64,000 nucleotides of DNA from an uncultured Muribaculaceae bacterium (GCA_910588245.1 CAJUQP010000003.1:90912-154911), one strand, 5' to 3'; numbered from the stretch's first letter, positions 52,570-61,985 are shown. Program-made: numbers and translations. Notes: generated by a model from the letters alone, not told the origin.

Positions 52570-54597
52570 TCAGAAACCGAGCGTTTTGAAATCGCGGCTG
52601 AGGCGCAGCATCTGGTCGGCATATCCCTCGCCATAAGTAAGCTTCACGTCAGTGATCTCGCCGTTCGCATCATATACAGGCACATAAACCGGATTGATGA
52701 AGCCCCGGTAAGGGGGGATATCGAGAGTAGAGAATCGCTGAAGGACCTCTTTATGAAGCTTCGGATCGACTTTCACGGCATATTTGTTGATTATATCCAC
52801 GCCGGCCTGATAGTCGCCCTCGCTCCTTATGCGCTGTATCTCCTTGAGAAGATCTCCCACAAGCGAACGCATCTTCTTATAGTCGTTGATCTTCACGTAG
52901 GTCTTCCCTTTCTTTTTGACAAGCTCGACCACCTTGTCTTTCTTCCCTTTGTCGAGGATCCAGGCGGCTATGAGCTGGCGGTTGCGCATATGCGCCTCCT
53001 CCACATCCTTGCCGGGCTCGATACGGTTGAGCTGGGTCATGAGGCCGTTGAGCATATATTTGTAATACTCCGCCTTATAGGCATCCGGATTATCGAGTAT
53101 CCCGAGCTCCTGAAGCTTAGGATCAGCGAGATAATAGAGTGCGAAAAGGTCGGCACGAGCCTCCTCGAGCGCTGAGCCGTTCTCCTTCAGGGCATCGGGA
53201 TCAACGCCGGGCAAAAGCTGGCCCGAGGCATGACCGAGACACTCGTGAAGATCGGTGTGGAGCATATCGGTGATATAGAGATAATCCTCGAGAAGCTTGC
53301 GCGTGGGAGCGTCGATCACAAACTCCTCGTTGAAACCGTTGCCATGTGAAGCCATATCATATGCCTCGGTGATATTCTCGATCGTCACGGATTTCGATCC
53401 ATGCTCGGCGCGGATCCAGTTGGCATTGGGAAGGTTTATGCCGATAGCGGTGCTGGGGAAGGCGTCGCCGGCAAGCATAGCGGCATTGATCACCTTAGCC
53501 GACACTCCCTTCACCATAGGTTTACGGAATCTCGGATCCACAGGCGAATGATCCTCAAACCACTGGGCATTGTCAGAAATCGTTTTGGTGCGGGAAGTAG
53601 ACTTATTGTTCCTGAAATTCACATATGATTCCCATGATCCCGTCATGCCCAGAGGGTCGCCATAACTCTCTATGAAGCCGTTGACGAAATCCACATCGGA
53701 GGCCGTATCCTCAGCCCAGAGGATGGAATATTCGTCGAAAAGACGGAGATCGCCGGTCACATAATAATCGATCAGCTTCGTGATATAGTTCTTCTGCGCC
53801 TCGTTCTCAGCCACACCCTTGGCCATGTCGAGCCAGTAGATTATCTTCGCTATGGCAGCCCCGTAAAGTCCGTTGAGATGGTAACGTTCCTCCTTTATCT
53901 TTCCATCCTCTTTCACGACCTTGGCGTTGAGGCCATACGACACCGGACGCGGATCAGAGGGGTCTTTCAGTCGGGCATAATACTCCTCGACCTCGGCCTG
54001 GGTCACTCCGTCGCCATAGAGATTGGAGGCAGAATTGGCCACGACATCGACTGTGCCGTCCTGGCACACCCGCTTCTGCATGTAGCCCGGATCGAAGATC
54101 ACTTTCGTGAGGGTGGCAACCATATCCTCACGGCTCTCTCCGGGATTGAGAGGCAGCTGTGAGTCTGGAAGCGCGTCGACCTGAGCCTTAAAGAAGCTTT
54201 CCGAAAATTCAGGGACGAATTTATCGGTGGAGTAATGATGGTGGATGCCGTTGCCAAACCACACCTGCTTCAGGTATTTCTCAAATGCCTTGAAATCTTT
54301 CGACTCCCGGTCTCCCTTATATCCCGTATAGATATTCTCCAGCAGTTTGCGGATCTGCAGGTTGTAGCGGCCATTCTGGTCCCAGATTATGTCGCGGCCT
54401 GACTGCGCGGCCTGCGACAGATAATAGATCATTTTCTTCTGGTTGAGCGACAGACGGTCGAACTCAGGCACCTCATAGCGGAGCACCTCGATGTCGGCGA
54501 AACGGTCTACGTGATAGTTGAAATTCTTGTCTACCACAGCCGATGCGCCCAATGAAATCATTGACGCCACCATTAAAGTAGAAATCGCTTTTGTCAT
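52570..54597 (-). CDS. Secreted M49 family peptidase (dipeptidyl peptidase III-like)
   Basis: I prefer the ATG at 54597 because a signal peptide follows directly (ISTLMVASMISLGASA). The 675-residue protein carries the M49 zinc motif HECLGH at about residues 451-456 (DLHECLGHASGQLLPG) and the second motif EEARADLFALYYL. The family normally removes dipeptides from oligopeptides. Proteins like this have been labelled dihydrofolate reductase in some Bacteroides annotations (from memory); nothing in the sequence supports that. It is the last gene of the dxr-rseP operon. Confidence 0.88.
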   Translation of the reverse strand: MTKAISTLMVASMISLGASAVVDKNFNYHVDRFADIEVLRYEVPEFDRLSLNQKKMIYYLSQAAQSGRDIIWDQNGRYNLQIRKLLENIYTGYKGDRESKDFKAFEKYLKQVWFGNGIHHHYSTDKFVPEFSESFFKAQVDALPDSQLPLNPGESREDMVATLTKVIFDPGYMQKRVCQDGTVDVVANSASNLYGDGVTQAEVEEYYARLKDPSDPRPVSYGLNAKVVKEDGKIKEERYHLNGLYGAAIAKIIYWLDMAKGVAENEAQKNYITKLIDYYVTGDLRLFDEYSILWAEDTASDVDFVNGFIESYGDPLGMTGSWESYVNFRNNKSTSRTKTISDNAQWFEDHSPVDPRFRKPMVKGVSAKVINAAMLAGDAFPSTAIGINLPNANWIRAEHGSKSVTIENITEAYDMASHGNGFNEEFVIDAPTRKLLEDYLYITDMLHTDLHECLGHASGQLLPGVDPDALKENGSALEEARADLFALYYLADPKLQELGILDNPDAYKAEYYKYMLNGLMTQLNRIEPGKDVEEAHMRNRQLIAAWILDKGKKDKVVELVKKKGKTYVKINDYKKMRSLVGDLLKEIQRIRSEGDYQAGVDIINKYAVKVDPKLHKEVLQRFSTLDIPPYRGFINPVYVPVYDANGEITDVKLTYGEGYADQMLRLSRDFKTLGF

Positions 54598-54635
54598 TAT
54601 TATTGAAAGAAAATTGTTGTTGGTTGTCGTTTTTC

Positions 54636-55823
54636 TCATTCCACATACAGCACGAGTCCCTTCAGATACTCCCCTTCCGGATGGGATATATCCACCGGAT
54701 GGTCGGCAGGCTGGGTGAGCTGATGAAGTATCCTCACCTTTCTTCCCGACTGGGAGGCGGCTGTGAAGACAGCGAGGCGGAACATCTCGCGTGTCACCAC
54801 CTGCGAGCAGGAGAAGGTGAACAGCACTCCCCCGCTCTTTATCTTCTCGAAAGCCTTCGCATTGAGCTTGCGGTAACCTATGAGTCCGTTCTTGAGTGCC
54901 GACCGATGCTTTGCGAAGGCGGGAGGATCGAGTATTATAAGGTCGTAGCGGTCTTTCTCCATTTCCGCGAGATAACGGAAGGCATCCGTAGCGTGCGTCT
55001 TGTGGCGTGTGTCGCCGGGGAAATTGAGCTCGATATTTGCGTCGGTGAGAGAGGCCGCTTTCGCCGATGAATCGACTGAATCCACACTCAGCGCACCCCC
55101 ACGCATGGCATAGACCGAGAATCCGCCAGTGTAACAGAACATGTTGAGCACCGTCCTCCCTTTGGCAAATTTCTCGAGAAGGGCCCTGTTCTCGCGCTGG
55201 TCTACGAAGAAGCCCGTCTTCTGCCCTCTCAGCCAGTCGATATTGAAACGCAGGCCGTTCTCTATGGCGATATTGCCGTCGAATCTGCCTATTATATAGT
55301 CGTTCTGCGGATCAAGCCTGGCTTTATAGGGAAGAGTGGTCTCGCTTTTATAGTAGACATTCCTGATCCTTGCCTCAGGCATCTCCGTAAGGGCCTCGGC
55401 GATTCTCTGCCGCTCGAAATGCATCCCCGGAGAGTGGGCCTGCACCACAGCGGTGTCGCCGTAGATGTCTATGACGAGGCCCGGAAGGAAATCTCCCTCG
55501 CCGTGCACAAGACGGAAGCAGGTGTTGTCTTCGCGTATAAGTCCGAGGCTTTGACGGAGAAGAAAAGCGGAAGCCAGACGCTTCCTGAAAAAATCATCGC
55601 CTATTTCTCTGTCGCCGAACTCAAGCAGCCGCACGGCTATACTGCCGATCTGGAAATGTCCCGTGCCGAGAATCCGGCCGTCGCTTGAGAGGACTTTCAC
55701 GAGCTCCCCCTCCTCAATATTCTCCGGAAGCGACGAGATCGCTCCGGAGAACACCCATGGATGATGGCGGAGAATCGATTCCTCCTTACGGGGTTTCAGT
55801 ATGATGTTTTTCATCTCTTTCAC
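54636..55823 (-). CDS. rlmI: RlmI-type 23S rRNA cytosine methyltransferase
   Basis: The 395-residue protein has an N-terminal PUA domain (RHHPWVFSGAISSLPENIEE). An EEHD-like middle part follows, with LRFNIDWLRGQKTGFFVDQR, and then a Rossmann methyltransferase with LNMFCYTGGFSVYAMRGGA, LIILDPPAFAKHRS and FTFSCSQVV. These match RlmI, which methylates C1962 of 23S rRNA in E. coli. A second ATG at residue 4 is an equally good start. It lies 23 bp after rseP. Confidence 0.9.
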   Translation of the reverse strand: MKEMKNIILKPRKEESILRHHPWVFSGAISSLPENIEEGELVKVLSSDGRILGTGHFQIGSIAVRLLEFGDREIGDDFFRKRLASAFLLRQSLGLIREDNTCFRLVHGEGDFLPGLVIDIYGDTAVVQAHSPGMHFERQRIAEALTEMPEARIRNVYYKSETTLPYKARLDPQNDYIIGRFDGNIAIENGLRFNIDWLRGQKTGFFVDQRENRALLEKFAKGRTVLNMFCYTGGFSVYAMRGGALSVDSVDSSAKAASLTDANIELNFPGDTRHKTHATDAFRYLAEMEKDRYDLIILDPPAFAKHRSALKNGLIGYRKLNAKAFEKIKSGGVLFTFSCSQVVTREMFRLAVFTAASQSGRKVRILHQLTQPADHPVDISHPEGEYLKGLVLYVE

Positions 55824-55846
55824 TAGGTATGTCAGTATACTGACGG

Positions 55847-57304
55847 TTATTTGAAAAGTCTTATTATATCCATTCCGTTGGCATAAAGCAGCAGGGCTAT
55901 GAGAAGACCCATGCCTATCATCTGGGCGTATTCCATGAATTTCTCCGACGGCTGACGCCCGGTGATCACTTCATAGAGCAGAAACATGACATGGCCGCCG
56001 TCGAGGGCCGGAATCGGCAATATGTTCATGAAGGCCAACGCCACGGAGAGGAAGGCGGCGATGTTCCAGAACGCTATCCAATCCCACTTCTCGGGGAAGA
56101 TGGATCCGATAGCGCCGAATCCGCCGATGCTCTTGGCGCCCTCCTTAGTGAAGACAAGTTTCATCGACTTGGCATATGAAGTGAGTTTGTCAGTGCCCAT
56201 GCTTATGCCGCGTGGTATGGATTCGAGCAGGCCGTAGCGTTTCTCCTCGTATTTGAAAAATTTCGACGGGTCGGCCTCATATCCGATCCCCATTTTCGAG
56301 CCCTCCGAGAGCTGCACGGGCAGAGTAAGCGTGTCAGTCCTGGCTCCCTCTCCACGCACTACCGTCACATCTATCTTCTCTCCGCCATGTCCGGGGAGGG
56401 TACGGAGGAACATGTCGAGCGAGGGAGTGGCCACGCTGTCGAGAGCTATTATTATATCCCCCTCTTTCACTCCTCCCTTCACGGCCCCCTCTCCGGGAGC
56501 GAGCTGGGTGACCCGGACAGGCATTCTGTAAGCCATGAAATTGATGAGAGCCGTGTCGCTTTTCGACTCGTTCTCAAGAGCGAAGATGAATTTCTCAGGA
56601 ATCCTGATGCTGACCGTATCAGATCCGCGAAGCACTTCCACGACCTTCGACTGGATCATCTTCATGCGTGCCTCGCCCGGGTTGTCGAGAGGCTCGCCGT
56701 CGGCCGTAAGGGGAATGTCTCCGTCGCGGAAACCGATATCATGGGCGGCGCCGGAATAGGCCATGCCCATCTTTGCCTCGCGGAAAGGTATGTATTTCTC
56801 TCCTGTGGCATATACGATGCCGGCATATATCAATATCGCGAGAAGGAAGTTGAACAAAACCCCGGCTATCATGATAAGCAGGCGCTGCCAGGCGGGTTTG
56901 GAACGGAACTCCCACTCTTTCGCGGGCTGCTTCATCTGCTCGGTGTCCATGCTCTCGTCGATCATGCCGGATATCTTGCAGTAGCCGCCGAGAGGAAGCC
57001 AACCGATGCCGTATTCAGTATCTCCCCAGAACGATTTCCGTTTTTTGTTTCCGTCGCCGGAAGCAGAGTCATCACCGGCTTCGCCGGAGCCGGCGCTTCC
57101 GAGATTCTTTTTCCTGCCGAATCCCCCGATATATTTCCGTGGTTTCCATTTGAAGATCTCAGTCCAGGGATCGAAGAATATATAGAATTTCTCTACCCTC
57201 ACTCCGAAAAGCCGGGAGAAAAGGAAATGTCCGAACTCGTGGATTATCACGAGAAGCGCGAAAGCCATTATCAGCTGAGTGGCTTTGATAAGAAATGTGT
57301 CCAT
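55847..57304 (-). CDS. rseP: RseP-type site-2 intramembrane protease
   Basis: The 485-residue protein has HEFGH at residues 22-26 within the first membrane helix. PDZ domains follow, with MGMAYSGAAHDIGFRDGDI and LAPGEGAVKGGVKEGDIII, then the second active-site motif FMNILPIPALDGGHVMF and a final helix. It would cut membrane proteins such as anti-sigma factors. A Gly/Ser/Lys-rich insert near residues 60-90 is longer than in E. coli. It lies between dxr and rlmI in one operon. Confidence 0.93.
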   Translation of the reverse strand: MDTFLIKATQLIMAFALLVIIHEFGHFLFSRLFGVRVEKFYIFFDPWTEIFKWKPRKYIGGFGRKKNLGSAGSGEAGDDSASGDGNKKRKSFWGDTEYGIGWLPLGGYCKISGMIDESMDTEQMKQPAKEWEFRSKPAWQRLLIMIAGVLFNFLLAILIYAGIVYATGEKYIPFREAKMGMAYSGAAHDIGFRDGDIPLTADGEPLDNPGEARMKMIQSKVVEVLRGSDTVSIRIPEKFIFALENESKSDTALINFMAYRMPVRVTQLAPGEGAVKGGVKEGDIIIALDSVATPSLDMFLRTLPGHGGEKIDVTVVRGEGARTDTLTLPVQLSEGSKMGIGYEADPSKFFKYEEKRYGLLESIPRGISMGTDKLTSYAKSMKLVFTKEGAKSIGGFGAIGSIFPEKWDWIAFWNIAAFLSVALAFMNILPIPALDGGHVMFLLYEVITGRQPSEKFMEYAQMIGMGLLIALLLYANGMDIIRLFK

Positions 57305-57353
57305 CTATGATGTGTATGTTGTTTCCAATAAAATAACGCGGTGATGCCTTGCC

Positions 57354-58541
57354 TCACGATTCCGCGGTGATAGAAGCCAGCACCTCGCGGGCCATGCGCA
57401 GTGTCTCCGCGTTGGTCGAGATAAGGTCTTCGAGTGTGGGAGTGGAAGTGTAATGCACCTTGTCCATGACTTTACGCACAAGACGCGGCATGTCGGTGAA
57501 CCTTATCCGTCGGTCGAGAAAAGCCTGCACGGCCACCTCGTTGGCGGCATTAAGTATGCACGGCATGTTCCCTCCTCTCTTTATAGCCTCGAAGGCATAC
57601 GTCAGCAGAGGGAATTTCGCATAGTCAGGCTCCTCGAATGTCAGCGTCGACATCTGGGCGATCGAAAGAGGCGCGGCGTCTGTGGCGAGCCGCTCGGGAT
57701 ATCCGAGCGCATAGCGGATGGGCAAATGCATGTCGGGCACTCCGAGCTGTGCCTTTATAGATCCGTCGACAAATTCCACCATAGAGTGGACAACGCTCTG
57801 GGGATGCACGAGAATCGTTATCTTCTCCGGAGGGCATCCGAAAAGCCAGCGGGCCTCGATCATCTCGAAGCCTTTGTTCATCATCGATGCGGAGTCAATA
57901 GTCACTTTCGCGCCCATGCTCCAGTTGGGATGATGGAGGGCATCCTCCACTGTCACCTTGTCGAGTTCCTCAGCCGATAGCTTCCTGAAAGGCCCTCCGC
58001 TCGCCGTGAGCAGGATCCTGCGGGCCTGCGACCTCTTTTCCCCCACGAGACACTGGAAGATCGCCGAATGCTCGCTGTCGACAGGCACTATGGATGTGCC
58101 GTAGTCGGCCACAAGCTTTGTGATTATCTCCCCTGCCACCACAAGCGTCTCCTTGTTGGCGAGGGCTATTGTCTTGCCGGCCTTTATGGCGGAGACTGTC
58201 GGGAGCAACCCGCTGTAGCCCACCATAGCGGTCACTACGATATCGGTCTCCGGATAAGCCGCGGCGTCTTCCACAGCCTTCACTCCGCAGGCCACCTCTA
58301 TCGGGAGCCCCTCCAGCGCATCTTTGAGATGCCTGAAAGCGTCCTCCTCCGTGATCACCACGAGGCGCGGCATGAATCTACGCGCCTGTTCGGCCAGAAG
58401 CTGCCAGTTTCTTCTGGCAGTCAGCACCGTGGCCTTGAACATATCGGGATATTCCGCGATAATGTCGAGAGTCTGGGTGCCTATGCTGCCGGTGCTCCCG
58501 AGAATCGCTATGTGTCTGATCTCTTTATTGTCGTTTTCCAC
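57354..58541 (-). CDS. dxr: 1-deoxy-D-xylulose 5-phosphate reductoisomerase
   Basis: The 395-residue enzyme starts with the NADPH site IAILGSTGSIGTQTLDIIAE. VPVDSEHSAIFQCL follows with the metal-binding Asp and Glu, then LTASGGPFRKL, WSMGAKVTIDSASMMNKGFE and VHPQSVVHSMVEFVDGS. It commits to isoprenoid synthesis by the methylerythritol phosphate route. It is followed by rseP 50 bp on, a pairing common in bacteria. Confidence 0.97.
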   Translation of the reverse strand: MENDNKEIRHIAILGSTGSIGTQTLDIIAEYPDMFKATVLTARRNWQLLAEQARRFMPRLVVITEEDAFRHLKDALEGLPIEVACGVKAVEDAAAYPETDIVVTAMVGYSGLLPTVSAIKAGKTIALANKETLVVAGEIITKLVADYGTSIVPVDSEHSAIFQCLVGEKRSQARRILLTASGGPFRKLSAEELDKVTVEDALHHPNWSMGAKVTIDSASMMNKGFEMIEARWLFGCPPEKITILVHPQSVVHSMVEFVDGSIKAQLGVPDMHLPIRYALGYPERLATDAAPLSIAQMSTLTFEEPDYAKFPLLTYAFEAIKRGGNMPCILNAANEVAVQAFLDRRIRFTDMPRLVRKVMDKVHYTSTPTLEDLISTNAETLRMAREVLASITAES

Positions 58542-58577
58542 TTTTTTGTTGAAATAATATGGATTTGTTGTCTTTGT

Positions 58578-59459
58578 TTATTCTTCCGCCGTTGCCTGGT
58601 CGCGGGGGGCGAAGACGGGCAGCCGCGGAGTGTGTGGCTGACGGTCGCCGATATACTCGTATGGCACGAGCCTGTCGCCGTTGCGCCACATCTCAATGGT
58701 GATACGCTCTCCGTCGCGTGCGTTGCCGTGGTTGCACAAGGCGATCACCTGCCCTCCGGTCACGGCATCGCCGGGCTCCACAAGCACGGTGCCGAGACGG
58801 CTGATACGGCTCAGGAACCCTTTGGGATGCTGTATTATCACTGTCGAGCCGCCATCGCGTATGGTCTGCGACACGGCTATCACTATGCCGTCGGCTACGG
58901 TCGCCACCGTCGAGCCTTTTGCAAGTATCACCTCTCCCCTCAGGCTTTCCCTCGAGTCTTCCGAGAATACGCTTTCGTCGCTCACCGGGGTGAACATGAG
59001 GCTCTCCGCCGCAAGCGGGGCGAGCACGGAGACATTATATTTTTCACGTTCCCTCATCAGGGCTACGAAGCGTTGCTCCTCGCGTGAGGTGGGGAGAAGT
59101 GAATCGAGCGTGAGGGGGTCGGTCATCTTCATGGCGGCAGTGTCGGCGCTGTAGCCCGACGGACTGAGCACATTCATTATGTTGTCGAGAAAAGCGGCGT
59201 TGGTCTCATAGGCGTTGCGCAGGGAATCGAGGCGCAGCAACTGTATCTCGCTCGCAGTGCGCTCGGATTCCTTGAGATATCCGGGCAGAAGAGTGCGCAC
59301 GGGGGTCAGGAATGCGACGGCAGCTCCGCACACCATAAGGAGAAGCGCGACAGCTATCCCCGTCAAAGACCATTTAAGGGGGGTGGCTGTATACTCGGCC
59401 AGATTCTCGAGACGCGACTCGTCTTCTATCGTGATTTTATATCTTGAACGCTTTTTCAT
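58578..59459 (-). CDS. Degenerate M23 (LytM-like) protein, probably non-catalytic
   Basis: Starting at 59459 (MKKRSRYKITIEDESRLENL), the 293-residue protein has one membrane helix near residues 30-50 and a helical stalk. A C-terminal LytM-like domain is recognised by GSTVATVADGIVIAVSQTIR and GDAVTGGQVIALCNHGNA. The zinc ligands are missing: the expected HxxxD segment reads LRGEVIL and the expected HxH segment reads RITIEMW. Such dead LytM domains act as amidase activators in NlpD/EnvC (family knowledge). It leads the dxr-rseP operon. Confidence 0.85.
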   Translation of the reverse strand: MKKRSRYKITIEDESRLENLAEYTATPLKWSLTGIAVALLLMVCGAAVAFLTPVRTLLPGYLKESERTASEIQLLRLDSLRNAYETNAAFLDNIMNVLSPSGYSADTAAMKMTDPLTLDSLLPTSREEQRFVALMREREKYNVSVLAPLAAESLMFTPVSDESVFSEDSRESLRGEVILAKGSTVATVADGIVIAVSQTIRDGGSTVIIQHPKGFLSRISRLGTVLVEPGDAVTGGQVIALCNHGNARDGERITIEMWRNGDRLVPYEYIGDRQPHTPRLPVFAPRDQATAEE

Positions 59460-59511
59460 TCCTCGGGGGCATGTCGTCGACATAATACGTACCGACGCCT
59501 CATATAATGCG

Positions 59512-59542
59512 CGAAGTTAGTGAAAAAGATGCAAATTACAAA
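59512..59542 (-). promoter_or_regulatory. Promoter of the degenerate-M23-dxr-rseP-rlmI-M49 operon
   Basis: On the minus strand TTTG (59539-59542) and TAACTTCG (59512-59519) are 19 bp apart, one base off the -7 consensus. Confidence 0.5.
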
Positions 59543-59663
59543 ATCCGGAGCCGGCGCAGACATCGAAATCACGATAAGGGGCAAGATCCGGATCTTCCTC
59601 TACGATAAGGAATCAAGACATATCCCGGAATTGGATAACTTCGGGAATGAACCAAAAAAATAG
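59529..59663 (+). CDS. Candidate small protein of 44 residues upstream of the OmpA gene
   Basis: The frame begins ATG after GAAAAAG and encodes QITKSGAGADIEITIRGKI and then RIFLYDKESRHIPELDNF to a TAG at 59661. First codon positions are rich in purines and the peptide has a plausible beta-hairpin composition. A frame this short can occur by chance and it overlaps the divergent promoter, so it is only a candidate. Confidence 0.25.
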   Translation: MQITKSGAGADIEITIRGKIRIFLYDKESRHIPELDNFGNEPKK

Positions 59664-59720
59664 CTAAATGTTATTTAAGTAAAAATCATTTATTCAATGA
59701 AACTCTAAAAAAGTATAATT

Positions 59721-60977
59721 ATGAAAGCTAAGAATCTTTACTGTTTAATGGCTATGTGCGCGGGCAGTATCGCTCTTTCGCCCGTCGCTTCCGCCCAGGA
59801 CGCCGTCATTGAAGACGAGGCCGTCGCTGTCACGGAGTTCAACTGCGACAATACCGACCGCTTCTATCAGAGCTGGCGCGACAACTGGTTCATCCAGATT
59901 GGCGCTGGCGTCAACGAGCTCTTCGTGGAGCGCGGAGTAGGGATGAAGACCCACGGGAAAGACATCTCCCGGCGCCGCATGACCGTGACCTATAATTTTG
60001 GTGTCGGCCATTGGTTCTCGCCTTATATGGGTCTGCGTCTGAATGCCTTCTTCAGCCCCTTGCATTGGAACAATCCCACAGTGGCACAACCCACCAACGG
60101 CATCGTACATGCGCGCCACGTGAACCTCAACCTTGAATTCATGTGGGATATGTGCAACAGCATTGCCGGTGTCAACCCTGACCGTGTCGTCAGCGTCATA
60201 CCTTTCGTGGGTCTCGGCGGCGACTACACCTGGCGTATCAAGGATCAGCAGGGCAACGCGGCTGCGGGCACAAACGCTTTGCGCAAGAACGGGGAGCCTA
60301 AGAAAAGCACCTGGACTCTTCCCGTCACAGCCGGCATACAGCTCAGATTCCGCCTTTGCAAATATGTTGATTTCTTCGCTGAAGGACGCGCATCCTTCTA
60401 TGGCGACAACTGGAACGGATGCAGCTACGGACGCCCCATCGAGGCTAACGTGGCGGCGATCGGCGGTTTCAACTTCAATATCGGCGGCCGCACATGGGAA
60501 TCGTATAATGAATGCAATTCCATGGCCCAGCTCGCAAGCATGAACAACGAGGTCAACGCCCTCCGTGCCGAGAATCTCGCCCAGGCACAGGCCATCGAGG
60601 CTCTTGAGAACCGTCCCGTAGTGAAGGAGACCGTCGAGGTCGACTGCCCCGAGACTCCTCTCATGACCACCGTACGCTTCAAGATCAATTCCGACAAGAT
60701 CATGCCTACCGAAGAGGTGAACCTCTACAACATGGCACAGTGGATGAAGGCTAACCCCGACCAGAAAGTCGTGATCTGTGGATATGCCGACAAGGATACC
60801 GGCACAGCGGAATACAACATGGAGCTTTCGAAGAAGAGAGCCGACGCTGTCTACAAAGCGCTCACCACAAAATACGGTATCGATGGCAGCCGCCTGACCG
60901 TGAAGTACGACGGATCTGACGTACAGCCCTACTCCACCAACGACTGGAACCGTATCGTGATCTTCAGCGACAAATAA
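59721..60977 (+). CDS. OmpA family outer-membrane protein
   Basis: The 418-residue protein has a signal peptide (LMAMCAGSIALSPVASAQ). An N-terminal beta-barrel follows (RDNWFIQIGAGVNELFVERG, RRRMTVTYNFGVGHWFSPYM), then a short coiled linker (NNEVNALRAENLAQAQAIEA) and a C-terminal OmpA domain. That domain has VRFKINSDKIMPTEEVNLYN and AEYNMELSKKRADAVYKALT, with the Asp and Arg that bind peptidoglycan. It links the outer membrane to the wall. A terminator follows. Confidence 0.92.
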   Translation: MKAKNLYCLMAMCAGSIALSPVASAQDAVIEDEAVAVTEFNCDNTDRFYQSWRDNWFIQIGAGVNELFVERGVGMKTHGKDISRRRMTVTYNFGVGHWFSPYMGLRLNAFFSPLHWNNPTVAQPTNGIVHARHVNLNLEFMWDMCNSIAGVNPDRVVSVIPFVGLGGDYTWRIKDQQGNAAAGTNALRKNGEPKKSTWTLPVTAGIQLRFRLCKYVDFFAEGRASFYGDNWNGCSYGRPIEANVAAIGGFNFNIGGRTWESYNECNSMAQLASMNNEVNALRAENLAQAQAIEALENRPVVKETVEVDCPETPLMTTVRFKINSDKIMPTEEVNLYNMAQWMKANPDQKVVICGYADKDTGTAEYNMELSKKRADAVYKALTTKYGIDGSRLTVKYDGSDVQPYSTNDWNRIVIFSDK

Positions 60978-61028
60978 ACGAGACAGATAATAAAACACAC
61001 AACCCCTTGACCGGGCAATAATAAATCG

Positions 61029-61058
61029 GGGCGCCGCAGTCTTTCTGCGGCGCCCTTT
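61029..61058 (+). terminator. Terminator after the OmpA gene
   Basis: GGGCGCCGCAG (61029-61039) and CTGCGGCGCCC (61045-61055) form a perfect 11-bp stem followed by TTTG. Confidence 0.82.
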
Positions 61059-61067
61059 GTATTACCC

Positions 61068-61200
61068 GTACACAGTTGCGTGCGCTATGGGACAGCGGCT
61101 TTCCAGCCGCTGCTGCCGTCAATCGGGCCTCCCTATCTATATTTGGCAACTGATAGTAAGGAGTTTCGTGATAGGCGGAGAAGTTGAGACCGAGGATGTT
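61068..61200. repeat. Structured dispersed repeat R1, copy A
   Basis: This copy matches 62089-62219 closely over about 132 bp. CAGTTGC (61073-61079) and GCAACTG (61146-61152) form outer arms. Inside them AGCGGCT/AGCCGCT forms a 7-bp hairpin, followed by the conserved TGCTGCCGTCAATCGGGCCT. The right third (GGCGGAGAA...GAGACCGAGGAT) is also conserved. No gene of its own is visible. Confidence 0.8.
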
Positions 61201-61277
61201 GGTTGGGGGTGATCACGGCAGTATGCATTATTCTTCGGATTGAAATCTCATTATCTGACGAACTTTTAGATTAAAAA

Positions 61278-61309
61278 CTTGATTAATCCAATATTAGGGA
61301 TTAAATTTG
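61278..61309 (+). promoter_or_regulatory. Promoter of MntA/HepT module A
   Basis: TTG (61279-61281) and TAAATTTG (61302-61309) are 20 bp apart, 29 bp before the ATG at 61339. Confidence 0.6.
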
Positions 61310-61338
61310 CAATTGAATCAAAGACGTCACGAACTTAT

Positions 61339-61650
61339 ATGAAGAAAGAAAAACATATAAATGCCGCTTTGGTCGAAACTCTTCGACATTATTTTAAAAA
61401 CCAGCCCGTACTGAAGGTCTGGCTCTTCGGGTCTTTTGCAAGAGGGGATGAAAATTCAGGGAGCGATATCGACATCCTCGTGACTTTTGATGAGGGTGTA
61501 GGTCTTTTTAAATATGCCTCCATGCAATCCGATCTTGAGGATATTCTCAAGAAAGATATCGACCTGGTATCGGAGACCTCATTATTACCCTGGGTAAAAG
61601 AATCCGTTCTTAACGATAGAGTTTTGATATATGAGAGAGAAACTGCGTGA
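61339..61650 (+). CDS. mntA: MntA-type nucleotidyltransferase antitoxin, module A
   Basis: Starting at 61339, the 103-residue protein has WLFGSFARGDENSGSDIDIL, an exact GSx10DxD nucleotidyltransferase motif, and a third acidic position in KKDIDLVSET. In the characterised MntA/HepT system the antitoxin attaches AMP to a Tyr of the toxin. The gene overlaps hepT by 20 bp, the usual arrangement. Confidence 0.9.
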   Translation: MKKEKHINAALVETLRHYFKNQPVLKVWLFGSFARGDENSGSDIDILVTFDEGVGLFKYASMQSDLEDILKKDIDLVSETSLLPWVKESVLNDRVLIYERETA

Positions 61651-61978
61651 TAAGGGCCGCCTGGCACATATCCTTCAAGCCATCTCCAACATTTCAACTT
61701 TTCTGGAAGGCAAAACAGCTGAAGACTTCCTGATGAATCAGATGCTGTATTTTGCCGTGGTGAAAAATATGGAGATAATTGGGGAAGCATCCTACATATT
61801 GACTCATGAATTTAGGGAAAATCATCCTGAGACATCATGGAAAGACATCATTAACATGCGCCATATACTTGTTCATGGTTATTATCAGGTTGATTCCCGC
61901 ATCGTATGGCAGACAATAGTTAATGACCTGCCATTGTTGAAAAAACAGATATCCGGTTATATCGATGAGTTAGACTGA
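61631..61978 (+). CDS. hepT: HepT-type HEPN toxin, module A
   Basis: The 115-residue helical protein carries the HEPN RNase motif RHILVHGYY (Rx4HxY) at about residues 76-84 and the family start MREKLRDKGRLAHILQAIS. In the known system the Tyr is the residue modified by MntA, and the unmodified toxin cuts RNA. Both the motif and the length look intact. Confidence 0.9.
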   Translation: MREKLRDKGRLAHILQAISNISTFLEGKTAEDFLMNQMLYFAVVKNMEIIGEASYILTHEFRENHPETSWKDIINMRHILVHGYYQVDSRIVWQTIVNDLPLLKKQISGYIDELD

Positions 61979-61985
61979 CAACTCC

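Noticed and set aside
52570..54597. Dihydrofolate reductase annotation for the M49 protein
   Set aside because: Length, signal peptide and HECLGH motif all point to an M49 peptidase; no reductase motif is present.
59745..60998. 417-codon open frame antisense to the OmpA gene
   Set aside because: It mirrors a well-recognised OmpA protein, lacks any domain and has no promoter; it arises from codon bias of the real gene.
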